Notes under the pieces: model-generated
Told to the model about the DNA's origin: nothing
Databases searched by the model: none
The model's input: the letters and a program-made list of their open reading frames with translations, nothing else
Shown: positions 9,869 to 19,186 of the stretch, piece by piece
Layout: the number at the start of each line of letters is the position of its first letter
Numbering within the stretch: position 1 is the first letter of the stretch
Position numbers and translations under genes: made by a program
Assembly (NCBI GenBank): GCA_032433595.1
Contig: JASWJB010000054.1
Span: 108,498-172,497, forward strand
Direction of reading: 5' to 3'
Source of the DNA: Conoideocrella luteorostrata
Taxonomy: Eukaryota > Ascomycota > Sordariomycetes > Hypocreales > Clavicipitaceae
DNA length: 64,000 nucleotides

Positions 9869-10277
9869 TTATTCTACCTTTTTCCTGGAAACATGTTAGT
9901 AACAATTAAGGTATTGAAATTGGCTGTATGCCGTAGATACGGGGCTGAACTAAGCAAATTTGATTCCAACGTAAGGGCCGCACGACCAAAATGTAATTTT
10001 CAGCATCATTCAAATGCTCTTGCGCAGCAAATAATATATCATGTGCAGCGAAAAAATTATATTATTCTTTTAGTATTACTGTCGACACGATTGCTAATCC
10101 ACAAGCATCTGAGCGGGTCAAAAAAGAGAAAACAAAAACTATATAACCCTGCTATCGCGATACACTGCATCAAGGCCTCCTAATAGTTTTGCTAGATGTA
10201 CGGGATACTGTGGCATGTCTATTGTTTTGTTGGAAATTCGGGACCCTCGAGGTCGTCTTGCCTGGAAATAGAGTATT
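9869..10277. other. intergenic, 3' ends of UstY-B and UstY-C
   Basis: Convergent spacer, AT-rich. The 96-residue frame at 9893-10183 has no features and is probably chance. Confidence 0.5.
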
Positions 10278-11178
10278 CTATGCTATCTCATCTCCATGCA
10301 CCCCCACGTCAGCATGAGTCTTGAACCAACCATTTACTGCTTTGAACTCCTTTGACATTCTGTGTACATTAGCGTCGGATGGAGCTTTCAAATTGACGAA
10401 GTTGACGACATCCACAGCGTTCTTGTCATGCCAAGCTTTAATAGCATCAAAGTCTCGACATTTGTGCTCTACGCTGAAGTCGGGAAAAGGATGCTCAAAC
10501 GCATCAGTCCATATGTGGGTATAGACGTCGGTGCTGGCTTGGCACAATATCCCTTGCAGAAGATACTCGATACAGTGGCTCAGGTGTAGTTTGTGCATGT
10601 CCGTGGTCTGATTTAGTCCACCGGGGTAGGTTGACCCATAGTAGTGTTCAAAATATGCATCGCGGCGCAAGCTGTCCAGACAGTGGATCTGATGAAAGAC
10701 TTCTAGCCGCCCTGCATAGACGTCAGAGCCAGTTCCAAACTTCTCGGGAAATTTAACAGCATCCTGAGGGTCCTTTCCGATAGCTTCGACCTCATCGCGG
10801 GTCAATGGGATAAGTCGAAGATCACCTAGCCGGTCCCATGCTAGATCGACTGCATGACTGGGAGCCTGGCGATATATACTTGGCGATGAACCGAGAAGTA
10901 GATTTGTATTCCCAAGTTTATTAGATAGTTTTATGTCAATCGATGTGAGTAGTGGTGCTAAGAAAGGTTGTTAGCATTACCCTGTTAAAGCCAGCTTCGA
11001 GTTTCAGCCTACATGCAGCGGAGACCTGTCGAAGAGCCCCATTTCTCGTCCAAAGTTGCCCCCTATTCAAATATACAGAAACAGTAAGACATATTAGGGA
11101 CGCAAATAGTATTAGGGCATTCCAAAAAGTCCACGTTTTCTTAGATGCAACAGACTGGTCCAATAATGTAGTGGGCAT
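10278..11178 (-). CDS. UstYa-family (DUF3328) oxidase (UstY-C)
   Basis: Two exons on the minus strand, 11178-11013 and 10957-10278, with a 55-bp intron (GTAGGC...CTTAG, branch GCTAACA). They give 281 residues starting at MPTTLLDQ. The frame continues upstream to 11256 but without an ATG. The membrane anchor is at about residues 16-38 (WNALILFASLICLTVSVYL). Then come SPSIYRQAPS, VDLAWDRLG, RLIPLTRDEVEAIGKDP, LEVFHQIHCLDSLRRDAYFE with the first HxxHC, HLSHCIEYLLQGILC with the second, TDVYTHIWTDAFEHPFPDFS and HKCRDFDAIKAWHD. This is a textbook UstYa-family sequence with every motif intact. It is the paralogue most like the inactive-looking UstY-G at its C-terminus. Confidence 0.92.
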
Positions 11179-11356
11179 GACACTAATTCCGAAGGGACTT
11201 TGGAGTCGGATTGGCTGGCTAGATTTGATAGAGTGCTTAATCTGTGAGGATAGCACATTGAACAGGTATCTAAAAACTGAATGCGTTTATGTTTTGGTAG
11301 CACTCAGTGAGTGTGGCTGTGTAGAAGCTACTCCAAATTTCGGCAAAGATGGCCAT

Positions 11357-11373
11357 GTCAGCAACGTGTCAGC
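11357..11373. promoter_or_regulatory. paired TGTCAGCA sites upstream of UstY-C
   Basis: Two GTCAGC hexamers at 11357 and 11368, spaced 11 bp apart in the same orientation and both inside GTCAGCA. They lie about 180-195 bp before the UstY-C start codon. Confidence 0.5.
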
Positions 11374-11849
11374 ATTCATGCAGGCGATGGGGAGCACATG
11401 GAGTCGATGCAAATCAGCAGTCATACTATCTTTTGGACCCGCATGCATCGACATTCTGTTCGGGAGCCCATTTTCAATCACTTCTATCACTTAGGACACG
11501 ACGAATAAGTTACTCATTCAGCCTTCTCCGCCAAATCAACGGTATGTCGAAATTCTTCACTATTTGACTTTATTTGACTAGCTGATGATACTAAAGAAAA
11601 GACAGCTTTAAGTTTTCTGGCTAATCCTGGAAACAGATTTAGGGATTGTAAGTTTATGAATTGGAAATAGAACACTGCAGCATTCAAAGCCGGAATAGTC
11701 CGGTATCAGCTTCGTATGAAATCGTAGCCTACTGTTAAATTATGGTATTAGAGGTATAATATAAACATTTGTTCGGATACCAAAGTTTCACGATGCACGT
11801 CCACCTAAATCGGAGCTATGTCATATTATCGGGTGCTCTTTCAGCATAA

Positions 11850-12601
11850 CTACAGAATTTGTTTTTGGGACAACCTGGATACAGTATCTCCAGGCTCAAC
11901 GTTTGACACAGTAAGAGGCTTTGTGGAAGAATCTTCTACTATCGATCTTATCCTCCCAGAATCTCCGCAATAGTGGATTGAACCCGCTCCATCAATAATT
12001 GGCTTTCCGGTCTTGCTGCGCCTGCTCGACATTTCGACCGTGTCGTCAGCCGCACAAACTACGGCCTTATTATATTATCAGTTAGCGTCCTGATTTGCTG
12101 GATGAATATATTAGAAAAACACACCTGAGAAAGATAATCAATGCAGTGCATTAGGTGATCTGGATCATGAATCTGCTGAGCACTGTGATTGCCGATGATA
12201 CTTCGTAAAGCGTCGAGACAGTGGAGTTGATGATACATCGAGATCCCATACCGCTCATAGTGCTCACCATGCTGCGACAAGACGTGCATATAAGGACTGA
12301 CTTTTGTGAGATACAAGGCTTCATCATACAGGGAAAATTCGAATCCAAAATCCGGCCTCGAGTTGTGTGGAGCATTGATGACGCGAGCTTGAGACCTCAT
12401 GGTACTATGTTGACGGCCAACAGCAAGAGACTTGGAAGTTTTTCGGATGGAATTAATTTGGCAGTCGTTATACATCCGACCTCCTAGGAAGTTGTAAAGC
12501 CACAGTCCGCTTAGAAGAACTGGCGGGACGCAGACCAGCCCAAAGACTAAGCGTCGGCGGCGCCAGTTCGACTGTCGCCCGATATTGTCCGAGTCCATCA
12601 T
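11850..12601 (-). CDS. UstYa-family (DUF3328) oxidase (UstY-D)
   Basis: Two exons on the minus strand, 12601-12125 and 12065-11850, with a 59-bp intron (GTGTGT...ATAAG, branch GCTAACTGA). They encode 230 residues. The acceptor was chosen because it restores the family segment CIDYLSQAVVCAADDTVE. A basic stretch (NWRRRRLVFG) precedes one membrane anchor (LVCVPPVLLSGLWLYNFLGG). The motifs are SMYHQLHCLDALRSIIG with the first HxxHC and HLMHCIDYLSQ with the second, and a C-terminal GSIHYCGDSGRIRSIVED in place of the usual HxCRDF segment. The region between anchor and first motif is shorter than in the paralogues. It is predicted to be an active crosslinking oxidase of the cluster. Confidence 0.88.
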
Positions 12602-12820
12602 TCTGTTTTATATAACAGGTATAATAATGATTCAAGTACAAGTGTATAGTCTTCACCTGGTGAGCAAACTGAGGGCCAGCGAGTCGGCGTCTCAGTCGCG
12701 GGGGCGGATCGTTGTAAGGGAGAACGGCAGGGCCTGATTATGCCGCCTATGGGTACGTTGGATACGGCTGTCGTACGCATTCTATGTACCGGGGTGGAGG
12801 CTGTTCAAAGAATGCAGCTT

Positions 12821-12856
12821 GCTGACTGTCATCACAAGTGTTGTGGGTTGCTGACA
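12821..12856. promoter_or_regulatory. paired GCTGAC sites between UstY-D and UstY-E
   Basis: GCTGAC at 12821-12826 and GCTGACA at 12850-12856, same orientation, in the region shared by the divergent UstY-D (start 12601) and UstY-E (start 13051). Confidence 0.5.
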
Positions 12857-13050
12857 TCTCTCGCTGAGTATGTGGGGGCGACGGATGACGGTACTGAGCG
12901 TATGACTCTACACAATTTTAGCTCACTCGGATCCGTTCAACCAAATTATTGGCTGGACACATATTGCTGGCTCGTCCCTCTCACAATCCCAAAGTATTAC
13001 TGTAAGGCTGCCAGCTTATTCCTGATATTTATCGCCTCACAAGTACTAGA

Positions 13051-13769
13051 ATGTCGTTGGAATCAGGCAAATATTCTTCACTACGGGGGGATGACAGCGA
13101 TGATGGTATTGTTGGTATTCGACCGAGAGCATCATGGTTCAAAATTCCTGCCCTGAGCATCATACTGGGATGCTTATGCTTGCTTCAGTCTTCCGTTCTG
13201 TTCTGGATGATAACACAACAAAATGTGTCCAGCCACGTAGTATTTAATGACGAGGCCCCATTTGGAACTGCTGTAACAGAAGAGGAAGTTGAGCATGCAT
13301 GGAGCGTTTACAGTCTGCGTGAGTAGGCCTCTCGTGCACTTCGACGAAAAAATATGTATTCAATGGTATGATAGGGCTGACAGAGTAAACTCCGACAGCA
13401 AATGCAGGGTTTGTGAGCATTCATAAACCTGAGGATCTGGGACTGAAGCCAAATCAAAATGTCGTATCAGGCGTTGATAATGTGTACATGATCTCGGCAA
13501 TGCACCAGCTACATTGTTTGAAGCAACTGCATACGACATTAGTGAGAGGCGACAGCGCATTCAACGCCACGACAGAGCGTAAGCATATACTCCACTGTTT
13601 GAATTACCTAAGGCAAGGTATTTTATGCTCGGCTGATGGTACATTGGAGGGGCCGGATGATCACCCTGAACTGACTCACAGCCCGCTCAGTGGATGGGGA
13701 GTTCTTCATCAGTGCCGGTCGTGGAAGGATTTGATGGAGTTCAGGGATAGCCATTCCATTTCTCGGTAG
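13051..13769 (+). CDS. UstYa-family (DUF3328) oxidase (UstY-E)
   Basis: Two exons, 13051-13318 and 13399-13769, with an 80-bp intron, encode 212 residues. The frame starts at MSLESGKYSSL. A membrane anchor follows (IPALSIILGCLCLLQSSVLF). Exon 1 ends in EEEVEHAWSVYSL, and the join gives PNAGFVSIHKPEDLGL, a typical UstYa stretch. Then come MHQLHCLKQLHTTLV with the first HxxHC, KHILHCLNYLRQGILCSAD with the second, and GVLHQCRSWKDLMEF. It is one of the shorter members but has all key residues. It is divergent from UstY-D across a promoter with two GCTGAC sites, and convergent with the TPR-like gene downstream. Confidence 0.9.
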
Positions 13770-13935
13770 TGTCGTGATACATAAACAATGATGTACTTCA
13801 CGGTAACCCGTGCGACTCGTTGATTCTAGTGAACAAACGGAGTTGCCAAACTTAAGTGATAATGAATGCCACATGTCAACCATCCTTCGATGCCTTTAGA
13901 TTTGTGTATGTTTGAGCTTCTCGATCCATATTGAG

Positions 13936-14667
13936 TCACACATGTACTGCATCTTCTCCCTTCTCCAACTTCTCGGTGAGTTCGCGTAGCATTTCGCGCT
14001 CTTCTTCCTGATACTTGGCGAATTTGCTGCATCCCATTCCTTCAATTAAAGCAGAAGTTTCTTCAGCGAGCCGCCTTGCCTCGTCCTCCTTGGCCCCTCC
14101 CTGCTTCCACATACTTGCAATGATGGTCCTTGTCGTCCCCAAAGCCTGTGGGGAATCCGGGCCACACTTCTCGTGTGTCTGCATCACTGGTAAGACCTCG
14201 CGTGCCGCGGCTTCCGCAGAGGCGAAGTTGCCGCTACGTAGACTCAGACCCGACATCATGTTAAGCCAAGAGTATTGAATCCTCCCTTCGGTAGTGGCAA
14301 TCAACTTGGATATGGTCTCCTCCTCGTCCTTAGGACGATCAAGGAACTGCTGGATAGTGGCGATGCCAAGCAGCAGGTTGATCCAAGTGCGCGAGTCGGC
14401 AACGTGAAGTTGTTGGGGGGCCACTGCGACCTCACGGGCTGAGAGAGTGGATTGGAGTTCGGAGAGCAGGTAGAGCAGCCGGTCATGGACGCAAAGTGAG
14501 CCGTCAAGCTTCATCCTCTCGATATCCTGGGGCTGGTAACAAGTAAGAAAGTTGCGTGCGACTGTAAACTCCATATCTTTCCAGAATGGTGTGTCAGGAA
14601 CATCGAAATCCCACTCAAACTTGGGCTCCTGCGAAGTAGCTGGCGGTTTCACGTCTGCCGTGGACAT
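13936..14667 (-). CDS. TPR-like protein of unknown function
   Basis: A single-exon frame of 243 residues from the ATG at 14667; the frame is open a little further upstream but without an ATG. No signal peptide or membrane segment is seen. The middle and C-terminal parts are helical and Ala/Leu-rich with spaced motifs such as SWLNMMSGLSLRSGNFASAE, GTTRTIIASMWKQGG and DEARRLAEETSALIEGMG. These are reminiscent of degenerate tetratricopeptide repeats as in kinesin-light-chain-like fungal proteins. It lies inside the UstY cluster but its promoter shows no GCTGAC site, so membership is uncertain. I do not recognise a specific function. Confidence 0.65.
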   Translation of the reverse strand: MSTADVKPPATSQEPKFEWDFDVPDTPFWKDMEFTVARNFLTCYQPQDIERMKLDGSLCVHDRLLYLLSELQSTLSAREVAVAPQQLHVADSRTWINLLLGIATIQQFLDRPKDEEETISKLIATTEGRIQYSWLNMMSGLSLRSGNFASAEAAAREVLPVMQTHEKCGPDSPQALGTTRTIIASMWKQGGAKEDEARRLAEETSALIEGMGCSKFAKYQEEEREMLRELTEKLEKGEDAVHV

Positions 14668-15724
14668 TGTGGCGGAACAATGGAGTCTTACTTTTTCAAG
14701 ACCAAACACCCGTAGTAATCTCGGATCGAACGGCACACGCGTATATGCAAATTGATGGTTGGATTGCAACGCACCTCAATTGCGGAGAACGGTGCACAGT
14801 TATGCATCACGGCTGCGGTCAGAAGTCACGTGCGAGTCGTTGTGGTCATGCACCACCGTTGGTCGAGGACTGTCGTTGGTCATTCACAAAACACCGCGTT
14901 GAATTACGTGGAATTCAATTAAATCCCTCAGACACTCGGAAATGCTGATATTCCTTACGAGCCAGCAGAAGCCTCGTTTCTAATCATAACAGAAGAGCTA
15001 AAATTTAGTTGCAAGTCGTGGCGGTTAGCATCAGTGCACAATAGAAGACAAGGTCAAGCCACCTAACCTCTCGTCATCGGATGAATAGAAATACTAAGCA
15101 ACTATTAGGTTCAATGATTTTATGAAAGTCTGATGGAAATCTTGGATCGACGGAATCCAGGACGAAGTGCAGGTATGCATAGCCGTCAAATTCTTTTTCA
15201 AATCAAAGAGAACTTCCTACTGCTAGCAACATGTCAGTTGTAGCTGTTCCTGGTGGTGCAAATCAAAGATGGCTTCCCATTGTAGCAGGGTGTGACGGTC
15301 TATTGCTACTCCCAATGACAATGTCGTCAGTCGTCAAGGTCTGGCATTCGCATGATAACATAGCTCTCGGCTGCAAACGATTTTCTCCTCGGCAGCTATT
15401 AGTAGCTTCCCATCGAGGATTAGTGGACATAAAGTTACCAGACCATGTATTGTATGACATACGCACAACGTACGTGAAATCACGACGCATTCAGAAAGAG
15501 AGGAAAACATAGGCCATAAATTTTGGTCACTATTTCGCTGAAGAATGTCACAAGAAGTATGGGCCCATTTAAAGGTCATAATCACGCGTGACATGTGGGA
15601 CGTCACAAGGCATCCTAAGGATATCACGAACGCTCTGGCGGTTGGAACTAATGAATTGCACGAAGATCATAAGATATCTCTTGTTCTCGCTTAACCTTTA
15701 CATTGACCTCAACGCTTTCATCGT
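14668..15724. other. intergenic, no gene seen
   Basis: About 1 kb between the TPR-like gene and UstY-G. The open frame at 15231-15512 (93 codons) shows no domain or signal peptide and is probably chance. Confidence 0.45.
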
Positions 15725-16682
15725 TCAATAGAAGACCCTTCCACCCCACCACATATCCGTCATCCTGATAGCCTGAACCGCATTGTCCTGAACCCAGCTT
15801 GTCATAGCATCAAAGTCACGGCACTTGTGCTTCGTCGAGAAGTCCAGTGCGCTACCGGGTAACGATTGTCCCTGAACTCTCGTGAGGATTTGCAATATCG
15901 TGCTCAAATCACCCCAGCACATTGCTGCTTCTCGTAAACGATTTAGACACAAGTCTGCTCTATGCATAATGTTCTCATTGGACCCCTTGAAGGCTGGATT
16001 GCTAGAATAGGTGACATTATATCTACGGCGATTAAGATGCTGTCTCAGGAGGTTGACGCAAGCCAGCTCAACATATACTTCAGGGATCGCAAGAAGGTGT
16101 GATTCGTCCCTGGGAACGTGTAAGAAACCTTCATCTAGCGTGATTTTTAGATCCGAAAGCCGTGACTTTGGTATAGCTATTGGGCTCTCTGCGAGATGAT
16201 TAGTCTTGGTTTGGATACGAGCTTGGGCAACTTCGGCACCATTATAATAAACCTCTAGAGCCCAACTCACCCGGCAGGAAAGCTTGCCAATTCTTATCAG
16301 CTTCTTCAATGGGATCACCAAAATAATCCGACTTTGTAAATAATTCTAACCAAGGAAACATCTTCCACTCATAGTCGAGACCCTGCGTGATCGGGGTCCA
16401 CGTCGTCCCGTGCGAACCACAGATGGTGTCATTTAGACTTGGATGCACCGCGCGATAAAAATTAAATGCTGCCAACGAAAAGAAAATAGCGACAAAAGTC
16501 CACGCTAAACCTGATCTCCAGGTCAACAAAACCTGCAATTGAGTCATCAGGCGGACACAGTCGACAGCTAGCGGCACTACGACGCAAAGTTTGAACTGAT
16601 CCGCTGGTCTTTTACAAGGCTCCTGGTATTTGATGTTTTCGCGCTTTTGGACTCTGAAGAACTTAGGGTAGCTCAGTTGCAT
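15725..16682 (-). CDS. UstYa-family protein with lost HxxHC motifs (UstY-G)
   Basis: Two exons on the minus strand, 16682-16271 and 16221-15725, with a 49-bp intron (GTGAGT...CCAAG), give 302 residues. The fold signature is clear. There is a membrane anchor (LAWTFVAIFFSLAAFNFY), then EEADKNWQAFLP, PKSRLSDLKITLDEGFLHV, a position for the first motif, a second, and HKCRDFDAMTSWVQDN. Where the paralogues have HxxHC, this protein has VELACVNLLRQHL, and for the second motif HRADLCLNRLREAAMC. The cysteines remain but the paired histidines are gone. Both frames are intact without stops, so this looks like a maintained but non-catalytic member rather than a decayed gene. A role as partner or scaffold of an active UstY is inference. 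Confidence 0.85.
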
Positions 16683-16718
16683 CGTTTGACTTGATCACGG
16701 TAGTCTAGGTCATGCTGT

Positions 16719-16774
16719 GTCAGCGTCCGTCAGCCCTTGTCAGCCCTTGTCAGCAACTTGTCAGCGACGTCAGC
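16719..16774 (+). promoter_or_regulatory. array of six GTCAGC sites at about 10-bp spacing
   Basis: GTCAGC occurs at 16719, 16729, 16739, 16749, 16760 and 16769, all in the same orientation, with spacings of 10, 10, 10, 11 and 9 bp. The array lies 37 bp upstream of the UstY-G start (16682) and 183 bp upstream of UstY-H (16957), in their shared divergent promoter. One site per DNA turn places all six on one helix face. Confidence 0.7.
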
Positions 16775-16956
16775 AGAGCAAGGCTGTTAGCCGAACAGGC
16801 AATTGTCACGGATTGTTAGCGGATTCTGTGTAGCTGTTCAGCTCTGCATCCGTCCAAAGACGTGTCAAGTCAATTTGTGAGCTAGAAGTCATTGCAAATT
16901 TGACATTTGAGTTCATTTACCACTCGTACATATTCTGTTCTTTACTCTCCGCTGAA

Positions 16957-18023
16957 ATGCTAGGAGCCTTGAAAGGGTGCCAAAGATACTTGCCACTTCC
17001 TTCCGCCAAAAACTTCGAGGATGAGGAACGAATCGCCCTCGAGAAGACACTCTCGGACAGGGAGAGTTGCTCGACTAAGCAAAGCGATGCAGAAACTTGG
17101 GAAAGCTTGGAGTCACCTGATCGACCAAAAAGTATACTAGAAAGATGCCAGATGTGGCTGTTGTTTGTCTCTGTGACGGCGTGCCTTGCTTCTTACATTG
17201 CGGTATTCACAACCCAAAATCAGTTGGAGAAATCGTGTCTGAGATTTATGGAACCTTGGCGTATGCTTGCTCTCATTTGCAAAGTTGGTATCGGATCTAA
17301 TCATTCTGAACAGACCCCTTTCGTCCGTTTGTTACTTACGAAACACGTCGGTTTGATTGGGAAGGGTGTCCGGAAGACTTTTGTGGAGGTGTCCAGCAGG
17401 AAAGATCGAAGAGGTGGGAAGATCTTTGGAACTGTGAGTGCTCTTACCGGAACAGTCGAGCGACTTTGCATTGATTCTAAATCGGATTATTAGACGGTTA
17501 CCCCGCATTCCCGAGAGACAAGGTAAATGAGTTGAACAAAGATCCTGCGGCGGACTGGCTGCATCCGTCGGGGTCTGACAATATAGACAATCTAGTGTCG
17601 TTACCGGAGTGTAAGTCCCGACGCTTGGAGTTGCTACGCAGCCATTCACCCGGCATCCCATCTAACCTAGGCATCATAGTTGCTCATCAGACTCACTGCG
17701 TCAGTCTGATTAGGAAAACTTTGTATGGGGAGGAAGTCTCTCACAGCCTGTCTGAGGAGATTGAAAAAGAGCGACTCTGGTATCATACCAACCACTGCCT
17801 ACTATCGCTGAAGATAATGATTGAATGCAAAGCGGACCCGACACCCGTGTTGTTCAAGGATGCAGGGAAGGATAATAGAATTGGAGCTTGGACATTGGTT
17901 GATGCGCCAAGGCGATGCAAGAACTACGAACCACTCCGCATCGCTCTAAGAGGCTCTGAGAAGATGTGCTCAATTAACTGCAATGCGGCAGAGATTTACG
18001 GCGCGTCGACTACAACAGTTTGA
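16957..18023 (+). CDS. UstYa-family (DUF3328) oxidase (UstY-H)
   Basis: Three exons, 16957-17260, 17314-17433 and 17494-18023 (introns 53 and 60 bp), encode 317 residues. The joins recover family segments absent from the read-through frames: PFVTYETRRFDWEG and ERSKRWEDLWN. The N-terminal cytoplasmic part is about 75 residues and acidic. The membrane anchor is MWLLFVSVTACLASYIAVF. The catalytic motifs are VAHQTHCVSLIRKTLYG and YHTNHCLLSLKIMIEC, both HxxHC, and the C-terminal RRCKNYEPLRIALRG replaces HxCRDF. It is predicted to be an active crosslinking oxidase. It is divergent from UstY-G across the phased GTCAGC array and is the last clear UstY gene. Confidence 0.9.
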
Positions 18024-19186
18024 GATTGCGAGCTGTTGGGTAAGTTTGTTACTTAAACCATCAAGAGTAATAGTGGTAAAATAAGTAGATAATACCACTG
18101 CCCCGTCGCCGTCTCAGTTTTTTGACAGTATCGTAGTCGCCAGCCTAGTGTTACCAGCCTAGTACGTCCTGTGCCCTTTGTATGGACTCTAGGGTGCTGA
18201 ACGAAAAGTACGCGAACATACAAACTTCAATCTCTCGCCGGGTCTCTATCTCGTCGCAATACAGCACGGTCGCAATTGAATCATCTGTCGCAGAAAAAGG
18301 ATAGATAGCGGGTTCCAACTGTGGCCATCTGTGGTTGTGCATTGTAAGAGTTGTGCTGTGTTGCTGGTTGGGGTCACGAACCGCTGGCTCGACGCAGGGT
18401 GCCTAAAGAGGTACCGTTGACAAAGATCATAGCACTGTGCTTATGATGGCCTGTGAATTATGACGTTTGGCATCTTCGAATCGACCCCAACCACCCCAAC
18501 CAGATGAACGATGTTGGGACTTACGAACGATGGGGCTGAGGTTTCATTCCCCGCTACTTCGCATGATGAAAGCGGCTATTGGACGGCAGAAGGGACTCCG
18601 AATAGCCGTCGAGGTGCGCCGTAGCAGTCCCACGTCGGCAGCTCTCGTGGGAAAAAGACGACGATAACGTCGGAGCCGCCGACGCGGGTGTTCAGCCAAT
18701 GCGGCTCGGGTCGTCTCACCGCACAGTTATATGGGCCTTATGATGTCAGCATTCGGCGGCAACTAGTTCTCTTGCATTAGTGGCATGGAACTTTTGAAAG
18801 AATTTGGAAGCGCTATCTACGTAGTGCCGGTGCGTTCATGCAGAGCAGACCAGGACACGGACTAATTGCGAAGCTCGCAGTGTTGTATCAACGCAGCTTC
18901 GGTTTACCGGGTAATGAGTCATGGCCAAGTTGTACAGAGACACCTCGACCGCCGTGATGGTTCAAGTGACGTTGACCAGCTGCACGCGGACGGATTCGGC
19001 CGCATCGGATGCGACCTATAATGACGGCAATGAAATGCAGCGGTGTGATGAATTCTCCAGAGAAGAGTTTTATTTTGCAGGCAGGACATACTATATATCC
19101 ACAGGGCAGCGTCTGCGAGGTGGATGGCTTTCTTACATCGTGACAAAGTCATTCCTCCTCTTCTTCCGTTTCATCGCATCTCCAAC
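18024..19186. other. intergenic, no confident gene
   Basis: About 1.2 kb upstream of the invertase gene. A single GTCAGC (18745-18750) lies 440 bp before its ATG. A 63-residue frame on the minus strand (18151-18342) has no known motif. Confidence 0.4.

Noticed and set aside
9893..10183. Small basic protein as a second precursor
   Set aside because: No signal peptide, it lies in the convergent 3' region, and it has no Kex2-flanked repeat.
10958..10980. A 23-bp intron (GTAATG...CTTAG) in UstY-C
   Set aside because: Too short for a fungal intron and out of phase. The 55-bp intron with a GTAGGC donor keeps the frame and restores the family sequence.
12856..12865. Near match to the tox-box bound by TOXE (ATCTCNCGNA)
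   Set aside because: The last base differs and it is the only near match noticed in the UstY promoters, while GCTGAC sites recur in most of them.
18151..18342. 63-residue minus-strand frame as an extra cluster gene
   Set aside because: No motif and no plausible upstream exon; kept as uncertain only.
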